DNA of 64,000 bases from Chloroflexota bacterium (lineage in GTDB: Bacteria; Chloroflexota; Anaerolineae; Anaerolineales; UBA11579). Within the stretch, counting starts at the first letter, position 1; every line of letters begins with the position of its first letter. Location of the stretch: contig JABJGH010000030.1 in NCBI GenBank assembly GCA_018662365.1, forward strand, positions 151,587 to 215,586, written 5' to 3'. Shown piece by piece: positions 1-8,277 of the stretch. Below the pieces are notes generated by a model, which saw nothing but the letters and a program-made list of their open reading frames with translations, had not been told where the DNA came from and made no database searches. Both the position numbers and the translations under genes were made by a program.

Positions 1-1958
1 TTCAAGGTGAATTTGACGAAGATGATACAGATGATTGGTTACAAAGTATTAGAGAACAACAAGGGATTCTTGCCGAAGAGGAAACTGCTGAGGAAAAGTC
101 CGATACTAGTGATTTTTTGGAACGTATTCAAGACCTAAAAAATGAAGAAGAGGAATTGGAAGAAGATCCTCAATCCTTTTTAGATAGCATTGGAAATGAA
201 ACAGAGGCCGCCTCAGAATCAGAATTTTTAGACAGCTCAAAAATTGATGATACAAATTTAGACTGGTTATCAGGGATTTCCGACGAAAAACCTCCATCTT
301 TAACCTCAGAACTTCTGGATAACAGGCTAGGGGACTTGGACGAAGTTGATGAAAAAGAAAATGTTGAATTACCTGATTGGCTGATCAAGATTAAAAGTGG
401 GGAAGATTCAGAGGTGGATAAAGCGAAATCAAATGAGGAAAGTTTGGCGGGGGAAGATTCAGCCGAGACTGGTGATTGGATGGATCAATTCGCCGACCCT
501 GAAGAAACTGATTTGGCAAGACCAAAGATTGATTTTAACCTTGAAGAAGATTTAGCATGGATAAAGGAACAAGATGTTTTGGCGGGGGACACTGGTGAAA
601 TAAGCGCTGTTTTAGACATTTCGAAAAATCTGGAACCGAGTGTTGACCCGGATTGGTTATCTAGCATGGAGGAAAAATCACTTGCAGATGCCGAAATTGA
701 AATGCCAGACATTACGATCGAAGAAAGGCCCGTTGGCGAAAAAGGAAGTTTTGTGGCATCAGAGCGGGGGTCCGAACTGGCAACCGGAGAGGAAGATGGA
801 ATTTCAAGGGCAGAAGTCCCCAGTTGGTTGCAAGCTATTCGCCCAGAAGGGATGTTCGACCTCATCGGAGAGGATGGGAATTATATACTTGGTGAAGCTG
901 AGACAACTGGCCCTTTAGCGGGAATTGGAAATGTCTTACCAGCGGAACCGGGTAATGTTCTATTTAGCCTAAACAAAGTTCCAAAGGTAGATCTATATGT
1001 AAGTAAAACTCAACAGGTTCATATTTCTATATTGAATGATATGATTTCCGCCGAAGAGGAAACACCTTCCGTTAAAAGACGGTCGATAGCCATTCCTCAG
1101 CAAGTATTAAGGTGGATCATTGCTGGATTGCTCTATATCGCTGTAATGATTCCCGTTTTCAATGGGCAAATGAACGCTCCCTTGCCCACGGCCACCCATC
1201 CAGAAATCTCAGCAATGTCAGATATCGTTAATTCCCTGCCCCCTTCTTCACCCGTTCTGGTAGCCTTTGAATATCAACCTGGGCTTTCAGGTGAAATGGA
1301 GGCAGCCTCGGCAGCCGTCTTAGATCATCTCCTTATTCGGGGATCCGAATTGGTATTCATTTCTACCTCACCAACCGGTCCAGGACTAATCGAGCATTAT
1401 TTGGACACTTTGTTATCAAACCATACTTATATCGCCGATGAAAAATTCCCAAACTTAGGATATATATCCGGAGGAATAGCTGCATTATTAAACTTTGCAA
1501 ATAATCCTCAATCAACTGTGCCAAGGGTTTATTTGGAAAATACTGAAGGGCAAGATGTAAACGTCTGGACTGTTGAGCCGCTCAATCAGATCAAAAAAAT
1601 TCAAGACTTCGCCATGATTTTGGTCATCTCCGATGATCCCGATACAGCCAGATCATGGATTGAACAAGTTGAACCCTATCTTTCAGAAGATGATGTGCCC
1701 TTGACAATGGTAATTAGTGCGCAAGCTGAACCATTGATTTACCCGTATTATGACAATTCTCCCCGACAAGTTTCAGGTTTGGTTTCTGGCCTGTCAGGGG
1801 GAGCAATGTATGAAACAATTAGTGTTAGAGAGAACATCGCTAGTCGCTATTGGGATGGATTTGGAAATGGCCTAAGCGTCACAATAATCATTATCCTTTT
1901 TGGAGGAATTTTCAATTCCGTCAATAGCTGGCGAGAAAATAGGCAAAAGGTCCGATAA
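1..1958 (+). CDS. Membrane protein with repeated DWL-type motifs, 5' end missing
   Basis: I do not recognise a named family. The reading frame is already open at the left edge (frame from base 3 reads QGEFDEDDTDDWLQSI), so the ORF-track TTG at 117 is not the true start. The N-terminal half is very acidic and carries spaced short motifs built on W-hydrophobic: DDWLQSI, LDWLSGI, LPDWLIKI, GDWMDQF, LAWIKEQ, PDWLSSM and VPSWLQAI. A TM segment lies near nt 1108-1160 (WIIAGLLYIAVMIPVF), followed by an apparently extracytoplasmic domain and a second TM just before the stop (VTIIIILFGGIF). The acidic part is inferred to be a cytoplasmic docking region. It lies 13 bp before the next gene and probably shares its operon. 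Confidence 0.8.
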   Translation, partial: QGEFDEDDTDDWLQSIREQQGILAEEETAEEKSDTSDFLERIQDLKNEEEELEEDPQSFLDSIGNETEAASESEFLDSSKIDDTNLDWLSGISDEKPPSLTSELLDNRLGDLDEVDEKENVELPDWLIKIKSGEDSEVDKAKSNEESLAGEDSAETGDWMDQFADPEETDLARPKIDFNLEEDLAWIKEQDVLAGDTGEISAVLDISKNLEPSVDPDWLSSMEEKSLADAEIEMPDITIEERPVGEKGSFVASERGSELATGEEDGISRAEVPSWLQAIRPEGMFDLIGEDGNYILGEAETTGPLAGIGNVLPAEPGNVLFSLNKVPKVDLYVSKTQQVHISILNDMISAEEETPSVKRRSIAIPQQVLRWIIAGLLYIAVMIPVFNGQMNAPLPTATHPEISAMSDIVNSLPPSSPVLVAFEYQPGLSGEMEAASAAVLDHLLIRGSELVFISTSPTGPGLIEHYLDTLLSNHTYIADEKFPNLGYISGGIAALLNFANNPQSTVPRVYLENTEGQDVNVWTVEPLNQIKKIQDFAMILVISDDPDTARSWIEQVEPYLSEDDVPLTMVISAQAEPLIYPYYDNSPRQVSGLVSGLSGGAMYETISVRENIASRYWDGFGNGLSVTIIIILFGGIFNSVNSWRENRQKVR

Positions 1959-1971
1959 TGAGGAATAAATA

Positions 1972-2604
1972 ATGGAAATTATCGGTTTAGTTATTGCATC
2001 CGTCCTCACTATTTTAGTGTTGCTATATGCTTTTGGGGACAACGTATTCTTCCGAACTGCAATCCATGTATTTATTGGAGTGGCTGCTGGTTATGCAGGT
2101 GCAGTAGCAATTAGCAATGTGTTGATTCCGCAAATAATGAACCTTACATTTAGCGGTTTGGCGGTTCCCTTACTGTTGATTGGCATGCTTCTAATGAAAA
2201 TCTCACCAAAAACTTCAATGTTAGGGAATCCAGCATCTGCATTCTTGGTCGGTGTTGGCGCAGCGATTGCTGTTGGGGGAGCAATCCAAGGGACTTTGCT
2301 GCCACAAATAAATGGCGCTTCAAATTATTTCAATTCTGGACTTATTCAGGGAATCCTTATCCTGATCGGTGCAACAACAACATTGATCTCTTTCCACTTT
2401 AGTACAAAAATTTCACCTAACCAAATTCCGGAACGCAACCTGATCATGGAATGGATATCGAGTGTTGGGAAAGTCTTTATTGCCATCACTTTCGGGGTCA
2501 TTTTTGCAGGGGTTTACAGCTCTGCAATGACGGCTTTAGTTGAACGATTTGTATTTCTATCAGATGTCTTTACCCAAATAATGACAATTGCTGGAGTCCA
2601 ATGA
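1972..2604 (+). CDS. Six-TM integral membrane protein, unknown function
   Basis: A 210-residue, almost wholly hydrophobic protein with about six predicted membrane spans (for example IIGLVIASVLTILVLLYAF near the start and VFIAITFGVIFAGVYSSAM near the end). I see no catalytic or transporter signature. It starts 13 bp after the upstream membrane protein and its TGA overlaps the ATG of the MutL-like gene (ATGA), so translation of the two is probably coupled. The context suggests a membrane partner of the ASKHA protein. No function can be assigned from the sequence. Confidence 0.8.
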   Translation: MEIIGLVIASVLTILVLLYAFGDNVFFRTAIHVFIGVAAGYAGAVAISNVLIPQIMNLTFSGLAVPLLLIGMLLMKISPKTSMLGNPASAFLVGVGAAIAVGGAIQGTLLPQINGASNYFNSGLIQGILILIGATTTLISFHFSTKISPNQIPERNLIMEWISSVGKVFIAITFGVIFAGVYSSAMTALVERFVFLSDVFTQIMTIAGVQ

Positions 2605-4406
2605 CAGAAAATTTAGAAGATATCTACCCCAATATCTCTGAGATATCAGATGTAAAACCCAGTTCTTTGGTTTCAATTGAAGTTGGAACAATAAATACGC
2701 GCGCCTCCTTATTTGACATGGTTGAAGGAAGATATCGATTTTTAGCGGCTGGAACCGCCCCCACAACGATAAACCCGCCCTTTTCTGATATCAGTGAAGG
2801 AGTTCGGTTAGCTATCGCAAATTTAACAGCTATTTCCGGGCGATCAATTACAAATATTAATGACGATTTGATCATTCCAAGTGATCCTGATGGATATGGA
2901 GTCGATCATCTCGCAGCTAGCTATTCGGTTGGAAATCCGCTTAAAACGATCGTGATCGGGTTGCTCGATAAAGTATCTCTTGAAAGTGCCGTTCATTTAG
3001 CCCATACTGTGTATACAGATATCATTGATACGATCAGCATCAGTGAACATGGTCAATCCAATAAACAAATAAACACAATCGTGCATAGCAGACCTGATTT
3101 GGTAATTCTAGCGGGAGGAACCAATGGTGGGGCGTCAAAGACCGTGCTAAAAATGGTTAATGCCCTCAGAATGGCAATATATTTGATTCCGGAAGGATTT
3201 AGACCTACCATTTTATTCGTTGGAAACGAAGAACTTGCAGAAAAAGTACAAAAATTATTTAGTCCAATAACTGAAATCCACACTGCCCCCAATATTCGTC
3301 CAAGTTTGTCAAAAGAACAACTGGACGTAGCTCAATCAAAATTATCGGAACTATTTCAAACGTTCCATAATAAACGAACTTTGGGGTTTCAGGATCTAAA
3401 CGATTATTCCGGTGGGTTTATGGTCCCAGCGTCTAAATCTTTTGGCCGGGTTATTCGCTTTTTCAGCAAGATTGTTCGCACACCCGATCAACGAGGGGTA
3501 TTGGGAATTGATTTAGGGTCTGATTCCACAACAGTAGCTGCTGCCTTCAATGGAGACCTTCGACTTCGGGTTGTCTCAAAATTGGGCATTGGAACAGGTC
3601 TCGAAAGCATTTTAAAATCTAGCCAGCTAAAAGATATCACTCGCTGGCTATCGAAAGAAATCCCACCTTCGGAAGTGCTAGATTATATTCAAAACAAGAT
3701 CATCCGCCCGGGAACCTTACCCGTCACTGATGAAGATCTGGAAATTGAGCAAGCTTTAGCGAGGGAAATCATTCAACAAGCCCTCAAAAAAGCGAATATG
3801 AATTTCCCTAAAAATATTAGGCGCGTTGAAAAAGGCACCTTACCCAATTTTGACCCAATCCTGGTAAGCGGCAGCACATTAGGACTTGCACCTAGTGCTG
3901 CCCAAAGCTTGCTAATGATTTTGGACGCTCTACAACCTATGGGGATTCAGCAGATTATTTTAGATAAAAACAGTTTAGCTATCGCCCTTGGCGCCGCTAT
4001 ACCGATTAACCCAACTTTAGTTTCCCAACTGTTGTTAGATCCAATTGCCTTCCTTAACCTGGGTTTTGTAGTCTCCCCTGCAGGCAAGGCCAAATTGGGC
4101 AGCCCTGTTTTGAAAGTCCGAATTGATTATGAATCTGGCCATTCCAACATTGTCACCGTTGACCAGGGAGAAATTCAAAAAATTCCTCTTGCATTGGGGC
4201 AACGGGCCAGAATATACCTGGATCCACTTCAACGTACAAATTTGGGTAGTGGCCCCGGAAAACGTCTACCCCCACATGCGGTAGTAGGTGGCCCCTTTGG
4301 CCTGATCATTGATGCCCGTGGAAGACCGATCAAATTACCCAATAATTCAAAGAAACGACGAGCACTATTGAGAAAGTGGGCAGAATCGTTGGAAAAGAAA
4401 GATTAG
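2601..4406 (+). CDS. MutL-like (glutamate mutase L family) ASKHA-fold protein
   Basis: This 601-residue protein resembles the MutL family first named from the glutamate mutase cluster, part of the actin/Hsp70/sugar-kinase (ASKHA) superfamily. Two phosphate-1-like loops are visible: SIEVGTINTRASLFD near residue 25 and GVLGIDLGSDSTTVAAAF near residue 300. LVILAGGTNGG lies near residue 168 and LVSGSTLGLAPS near residue 420. No glutamate mutase subunit genes are adjacent, so a mutase role is doubtful. The neighbours are membrane proteins and a surface protein, so a nucleotide-dependent envelope function is possible. The ATG overlaps the upstream stop by 4 bp. Confidence 0.75.
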   Translation: MTENLEDIYPNISEISDVKPSSLVSIEVGTINTRASLFDMVEGRYRFLAAGTAPTTINPPFSDISEGVRLAIANLTAISGRSITNINDDLIIPSDPDGYGVDHLAASYSVGNPLKTIVIGLLDKVSLESAVHLAHTVYTDIIDTISISEHGQSNKQINTIVHSRPDLVILAGGTNGGASKTVLKMVNALRMAIYLIPEGFRPTILFVGNEELAEKVQKLFSPITEIHTAPNIRPSLSKEQLDVAQSKLSELFQTFHNKRTLGFQDLNDYSGGFMVPASKSFGRVIRFFSKIVRTPDQRGVLGIDLGSDSTTVAAAFNGDLRLRVVSKLGIGTGLESILKSSQLKDITRWLSKEIPPSEVLDYIQNKIIRPGTLPVTDEDLEIEQALAREIIQQALKKANMNFPKNIRRVEKGTLPNFDPILVSGSTLGLAPSAAQSLLMILDALQPMGIQQIILDKNSLAIALGAAIPINPTLVSQLLLDPIAFLNLGFVVSPAGKAKLGSPVLKVRIDYESGHSNIVTVDQGEIQKIPLALGQRARIYLDPLQRTNLGSGPGKRLPPHAVVGGPFGLIIDARGRPIKLPNNSKKRRALLRKWAESLEKKD

Positions 4407-4444
4407 TTGGCATATCTCTTGCACATTATTGAATAAGGATAATT

Positions 4445-5497
4445 ATGCAATCTACCGTTACACATATTCTACCTCTAGCTAAAATTCATCGTTCTCGGAT
4501 GCTTCCCATCCCGGGAACCGTTTTAGTGCGCGCCGGGCAAGATGTTGTCGCCACAGATCTTATCGCAGAGGTAAATTTGAAACCAGAGCATATGCTTTTG
4601 GATATTTCCAATGGCTTAGGGGTACCGCCAGAAAAAACAAATGAGTACATAATGCGTGAAATTGGTGAAGATGTGGCTCAGGATGGTATTGTTGCTCAAT
4701 GGAAAAATGGCAGTCGGGTGGTGAGGGCACCTAAAGCCGGCAAGGTGGTTGCCATTAGTGGCGGCAAATTGCTACTCCAAACCGAAAATGAACCCTATCA
4801 AGTCTTGGCAGGTATGACGGGTACAGTTAGCGAGGTTAAGGCAGATTTTGGTGCAGAGATCGAAACCTCAGGGGCTTGGATTCAAGGGGTCTGGGGAAAT
4901 GACAAAATTTCCATGGGAAAATTGACCATTTTAGCTAGTCGACCAGACCATATATTTGAATTTGAGGATACCGATCAAGATCAAAAAGATTTTGTCCTAT
5001 TTGCTGGATATTGCAGTAATCCTCAAGTTTTGGAAACTTGTGAAAGCAATCAGGTGGCAGGGTTGATTTTAGGGAGCATGGCAACTCAATTGATCCCAAT
5101 GGCACTGGAAATGTCTTTCCCAATTATTGTTATTGAAGGATTTGGGTTATTAGATGTCAATGATACGGCTTATAAACTTCTGTCCACAAGTGCTGGGCGA
5201 GAGGTTTCGATCAACTCTATGCCAAATAACCCCTTTAATGGTGAACGCCCAGAAATCACTATTCCACTAGAAAGTAGTGGAAACCCCACAACCCCCCTGG
5301 ATATGCAATTTCTTGAGCCAGGGATTCAGGTTCGAATATTACGAGCTCCATATATGGGAAAAGTGGGCATTATAAATAACCTATTACCGGGTATGACGCG
5401 ATTCCCCAGCGGCTTAAGAACATCCGGTGCTGAAATTGCCCTTGGCAATAACGAAAAAGTCGTTGTTCCGCTGGCGAACATAGAAGTTCTGGGGTAA
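4445..5497 (+). CDS. Unknown protein with barrel-sandwich-like N-terminus and KOW-like C-terminus
   Basis: I do not recognise a named family for this 350-residue protein. The first 125 residues have short beta-rich stretches (GTVLVRAGQDVVATDLIAEV, then VVRAPKAGKVVAISGGKLLL) like the barrel-sandwich hybrid folds of biotinyl domains and RNA polymerase beta'. The C-terminus (QVRILRAPYMGKVGIINNL, then VVVPLANIEVLG) resembles a KOW-type small barrel. There is no signal peptide or TM segment, so it is probably cytoplasmic. The start follows AAGGATAATT. It lies 38 bp after the MutL-like gene and probably belongs to the same operon. Confidence 0.65.
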   Translation: MQSTVTHILPLAKIHRSRMLPIPGTVLVRAGQDVVATDLIAEVNLKPEHMLLDISNGLGVPPEKTNEYIMREIGEDVAQDGIVAQWKNGSRVVRAPKAGKVVAISGGKLLLQTENEPYQVLAGMTGTVSEVKADFGAEIETSGAWIQGVWGNDKISMGKLTILASRPDHIFEFEDTDQDQKDFVLFAGYCSNPQVLETCESNQVAGLILGSMATQLIPMALEMSFPIIVIEGFGLLDVNDTAYKLLSTSAGREVSINSMPNNPFNGERPEITIPLESSGNPTTPLDMQFLEPGIQVRILRAPYMGKVGIINNLLPGMTRFPSGLRTSGAEIALGNNEKVVVPLANIEVLG

Positions 5498-5521
5498 AAC
5501 TAGAAATACGGATGTGGAAAG

Positions 5522-5564
5522 AACCTAAAAAAGGTTTGGAACACAGCAAGCTAAAAAAAGCTTG
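5522..5564 (+). promoter_or_regulatory. Two short A-loop hairpins in the leader of the LPDTG gene
   Basis: Two adjacent inverted repeats with A-only loops are visible: AACCT-AAAAA-AGGTT (5522-5536) and CAAGCT-AAAAAA-AGCTTG (5547-5564). They sit just before the AAGGAGAAAGG ribosome binding site of the LPDTG gene. Neither has a U tract, so they are not ordinary terminators. A role in mRNA processing or translation is only a guess. Confidence 0.35.
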
Positions 5565-5588
5565 TAAATCTGAAGGAGAAAGGTAATT

Positions 5589-6146
5589 ATGCTAGATAAT
5601 TTCGATGATCTGGATATCCCAGAAGAAGATGAAGTTGCAGATAGTGGAGGCAACCGTTCTTTTATCATGGTTGCAGGTGGAATAGGAGCTTTGATCGTCG
5701 TTGCCTTGTTAATGATGGCGGCCTATATTTTCTTTTTCCGACCCGATCCTAATGCCGCTCAACAAGCAGCCGATGAAACTCAAGCTGCCCAACAAGCGAC
5801 TACCGACGCTCTCAATCAATCATTGACAGAAACTGCAGATGCATTGGCAATTTTGCCTACGATGACCAATACACCGGTTCCGGTTATTGAAGAGGTAGCA
5901 CCTGCTGAAGATGTTGTTGAAGAGCCCACCCAAGATCCTCGTACGGCCACAGTTCAAGCCTTGCTTACCCAAGCCTCTATGGCGCAAACACAAGCGGTGG
6001 TTTCAACGCTCACCCCTACCCCTGAAGGTGCGTTACCGGATACAGGGTTTATGGACGATTTTGGCGCACCAGGACTAGCTGCCCTTGGATTAGTATTGAT
6101 ATTGATCATTTTCATGGCACGGCGATTACGCCAAGCCAATATCTAA
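5589..6146 (+). CDS. LPDTG-motif surface protein (probable sortase substrate)
   Basis: A 185-residue protein with an acidic N-terminus, a hydrophobic segment (FIMVAGGIGALIVVALLMMAAYIFFF, about residues 25-50), a low-complexity Gln/Ala/Thr/Pro stalk, and a C-terminal cell-wall sorting signal. The signal is LPDTG near residue 149, then a hydrophobic stretch (APGLAALGLVLILIIFMA) and a basic tail RRLRQANI. A sortase gene lies at 51.9 kb. The N-terminal segment lacks an obvious cleavage site and may stay in the membrane. It is the last gene of this block and is followed by a strong terminator. The substrate call is firm; the function of the stalk is unknown. Confidence 0.75.
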   Translation: MLDNFDDLDIPEEDEVADSGGNRSFIMVAGGIGALIVVALLMMAAYIFFFRPDPNAAQQAADETQAAQQATTDALNQSLTETADALAILPTMTNTPVPVIEEVAPAEDVVEEPTQDPRTATVQALLTQASMAQTQAVVSTLTPTPEGALPDTGFMDDFGAPGLAALGLVLILIIFMARRLRQANI

Positions 6147-6162
6147 AACAATTATTAAACCT

Positions 6163-6196
6163 AAAACAGGCTGGAATTTAATTCCAGCCTGTTTTT
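6163..6196. terminator. Bidirectional rho-independent terminator
   Basis: A perfect 15-bp stem (AAAACAGGCTGGAAT / ATTCCAGCCTGTTTT) with a 3-nt loop is flanked by A and T runs. It lies between the converging LPDTG gene and the DUF952 gene and can serve both strands. Confidence 0.9.
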
Positions 6197-6212
6197 ATTT
6201 AAACAAATCACA

Positions 6213-6548
6213 TTATTGCGGGTAGGAATATAATCCCGAGGTCCCCGGTAAAAGCACTTCTATATGTACCACTGCATCCAAATTTAATGGCCCATAGACA
6301 TGGGGAAATATATCTCCATCTGACTCCTCCCATTTTAATTCTGGGATGATCTTATCTTCTTCGGTATGTAATAACACCAAATGGGGAAGGTCTTTATAAA
6401 AAGTGTTGACAACTTTTTCCACTTGCTCTGCACGAGAGAAATGAATAAACCCCTCGGTTTCAACAGATGGGGGAGAATAATCTCCTTGCTTTTGCGCTTC
6501 TCTCCAATCTTCTATTTGACAAACATGATAAATTTTTTCTGGTCTCAT
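6213..6548 (-). CDS. DUF952 family protein
   Basis: This 111-residue protein matches the pattern of DUF952: an N-terminal IYHVCQIEDW, then GFIHFSRAEQVEKVVNTFY, LVLLHTE, and a late FPHVYGPLNLDAV. DUF952 proteins are small, often annotated as glutathione S-transferase-related, with no firmly established reaction. It is the last gene of the pan/coa run, its ATG overlaps the coaBC stop by 4 bp, and it ends at the bidirectional terminator. No role in CoA synthesis should be assumed from position alone. Confidence 0.8.
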   Translation of the reverse strand: MRPEKIYHVCQIEDWREAQKQGDYSPPSVETEGFIHFSRAEQVEKVVNTFYKDLPHLVLLHTEEDKIIPELKWEESDGDIFPHVYGPLNLDAVVHIEVLLPGTSGLYSYPQ

Positions 6549-7759
6549 TTTAGGATTTCTTCCACCTTTTCAAGAATTGCTATTGCCACCTGTTCTTTGG
6601 TCAATAAAGGCAAGGCTTCTTTACTTCCATCTGCAGAGATTATCGTTACCCGATTGGTATCGACCTCAAACCCTGCATCTTTGGCACTAATATCATTTGC
6701 AACAATAAAATCTAACCCCTTCTCTAAGAGTTTTTTCTCAGCATTTTCTATTACATCCTTACTTTCTGCTGCAAAACCAATGATCACCTTTGGTTTCCCT
6801 GACTTCTTCTTTTCTTCAGAAACATTCTTCAATATATCTTGGGTTGCTTTGAGTTTGATTTCAGGGATTCCCGAAGATTTTTTGATCTTTTCAGAGGAAT
6901 TTTTTATGGGGCGATAATCGGCAACCGCGGCAGCCATGATCAAAACATCCGCATTTGCTGTGTGGGAAATAACGGCCGCAGACATCTCTTCGGCACTACG
7001 CACATCCGTCCTCTCCACACCTATCGGTGTAGGTAATAAATTCGGTCCTGAGATCAACCTAACTTCTGCACCCATGTCGATGGCTACTTGAGCGATTGCA
7101 AATCCTTGTTTCCCTGACGAACGATTCGTAATAAATCTAACTGGGTCAATCGCCTCTTGAGTTCCCCCCGCAGTGACTAAGATTTTCTTGCCCGTCAGGG
7201 GACCTGATCTGCTAAATAAATATCTGATATTGCCAAATAAGTCGCTTGGCTCTGTCATTCGTCCAACTGCTCGCATGCCTGAGGCTAAATGCCCAGCCTC
7301 TGGTCCAATGATTGTCACCTTTCGAGATTTCAAAATTTCGAGATTTGCCTGTGTTGCAGGATGACTATACATTCCTCCATCCATCGCTGGTGCAATTAAA
7401 ATAGGGCATTCAGCTGCCAGGGCAGTCAAGGTCAACAAGTTTCCTGCTTCCCCATGAACCATTTTTGCCATGGTATTAGCGGTGACCGGCGCGATTACAA
7501 AAAGATCGGCTTCTTTACCCAAACTAATATGAACCACATGCCCTTGGTCCCCCCACAGATCGGCATCCACATAAGCCTTTCTTCCCGTAACGGATTGAAA
7601 TGTTAGGAGGGATACAAACGCCGTAGCCGCTTTGGTGAGAATCACATCCACCTCTGCCCCTGCCTGAGTAAGTTTCGACGCCAGATCAGCAGATTTATAA
7701 GCAGCGATTGAGCCGGTCACACCGAGTAAAATTCGTTTCTTTTTTATTGGATGGATCAT
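6545..7759 (-). CDS. coaBC: Bifunctional phosphopantothenoylcysteine decarboxylase / phosphopantothenate-cysteine ligase
   Basis: CoaBC joins cysteine to 4'-phosphopantothenate and then decarboxylates the product to 4'-phosphopantetheine in CoA synthesis. The FMN decarboxylase half starts with GVTGSIAAYKSADLASKL and has GHVVHISLG (catalytic His region) and NTMAKMVHGEAGNLL. The ligase half starts near residue 190 with ILVTAGGTQEAIDPVRFITNRSSGKQG. At 404 aa the length is usual for CoaBC. The motif normally written PAMNxxMW reads PAMDGGMYSHPATQ, an Asn-to-Asp change. It is the penultimate gene of the pan/coa run, 89 bp downstream of the small membrane protein gene. Confidence 0.95.
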   Translation of the reverse strand: MIHPIKKKRILLGVTGSIAAYKSADLASKLTQAGAEVDVILTKAATAFVSLLTFQSVTGRKAYVDADLWGDQGHVVHISLGKEADLFVIAPVTANTMAKMVHGEAGNLLTLTALAAECPILIAPAMDGGMYSHPATQANLEILKSRKVTIIGPEAGHLASGMRAVGRMTEPSDLFGNIRYLFSRSGPLTGKKILVTAGGTQEAIDPVRFITNRSSGKQGFAIAQVAIDMGAEVRLISGPNLLPTPIGVERTDVRSAEEMSAAVISHTANADVLIMAAAVADYRPIKNSSEKIKKSSGIPEIKLKATQDILKNVSEEKKKSGKPKVIIGFAAESKDVIENAEKKLLEKGLDFIVANDISAKDAGFEVDTNRVTIISADGSKEALPLLTKEQVAIAILEKVEEILK

Positions 7760-7848
7760 AATCTTTCTCTTTTAGTATTCGCTAATTACCCTTTTTAATA
7801 TTACCTCAACCGATCAAACAACCACATCAATGATTGTTGGAAACACTC

Positions 7849-8277
7849 TTATGAGTTTATTTCTTTCTCCCAAACAGACCAAATCTTTTTGGAAACTTCC
7901 TCAATGCGATCATAAAATTGAGGGTTTAGCGAGCCATATCCTCGCCAACTGAAGAACTCCTCGTCAATTATCTTAAAAACATCCAAACTGTTTTTGCATT
8001 CTCCCGACCTTGAAGTGATCGAAAGGGATTCATTTAGATAATCTTCATCGAGAACTACTTTTATGAACCAGGGATTAATCTCTCGAAGACTGGATAACAC
8101 AATGTCATAAACCCGGCCATAAGATGCTTCGATTCCAGAAGATCGAAAATTCTTTTCATCGATATAGGTGTAGCTTTTGGTCTCTTTTGACTTCCCATAA
8201 AATTGAACAATAATTGTGGTCAGGCCTGCTACGAGCAATACCGCCGCTACAAGCCAAACAAACATTGTACCTGTCAT
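7849..8277 (-). CDS. Single-TM protein of unknown function
   Basis: Not recognised. The 142-residue protein has one N-terminal TM segment (FVWLVAAVLLVAGLTTIIVQF) and then a soluble domain with several aromatic residues (SSLREINPWFIKVVLDEDY, EEFFSWRGYGSL) and a C-terminal helix. Its ATG overlaps the upstream methyltransferase stop by 4 bp, so expression is probably coupled. Nothing in it points to CoA metabolism. Confidence 0.65.
   Translation of the reverse strand: MTGTMFVWLVAAVLLVAGLTTIIVQFYGKSKETKSYTYIDEKNFRSSGIEASYGRVYDIVLSSLREINPWFIKVVLDEDYLNESLSITSRSGECKNSLDVFKIIDEEFFSWRGYGSLNPQFYDRIEEVSKKIWSVWEKEINS

Noticed and set aside
485-865. 126-aa minus-strand ORF in the first gene
   Set aside because: It is a shadow of the acidic repeat region with a serine-rich composition and no start signals.
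2601-4406. Naming the MutL-like gene as a glutamate mutase component
   Set aside because: No glutamate mutase subunit genes are adjacent, and MutL here names a protein family, not a demonstrated role. It is also unrelated to the mismatch-repair MutL.
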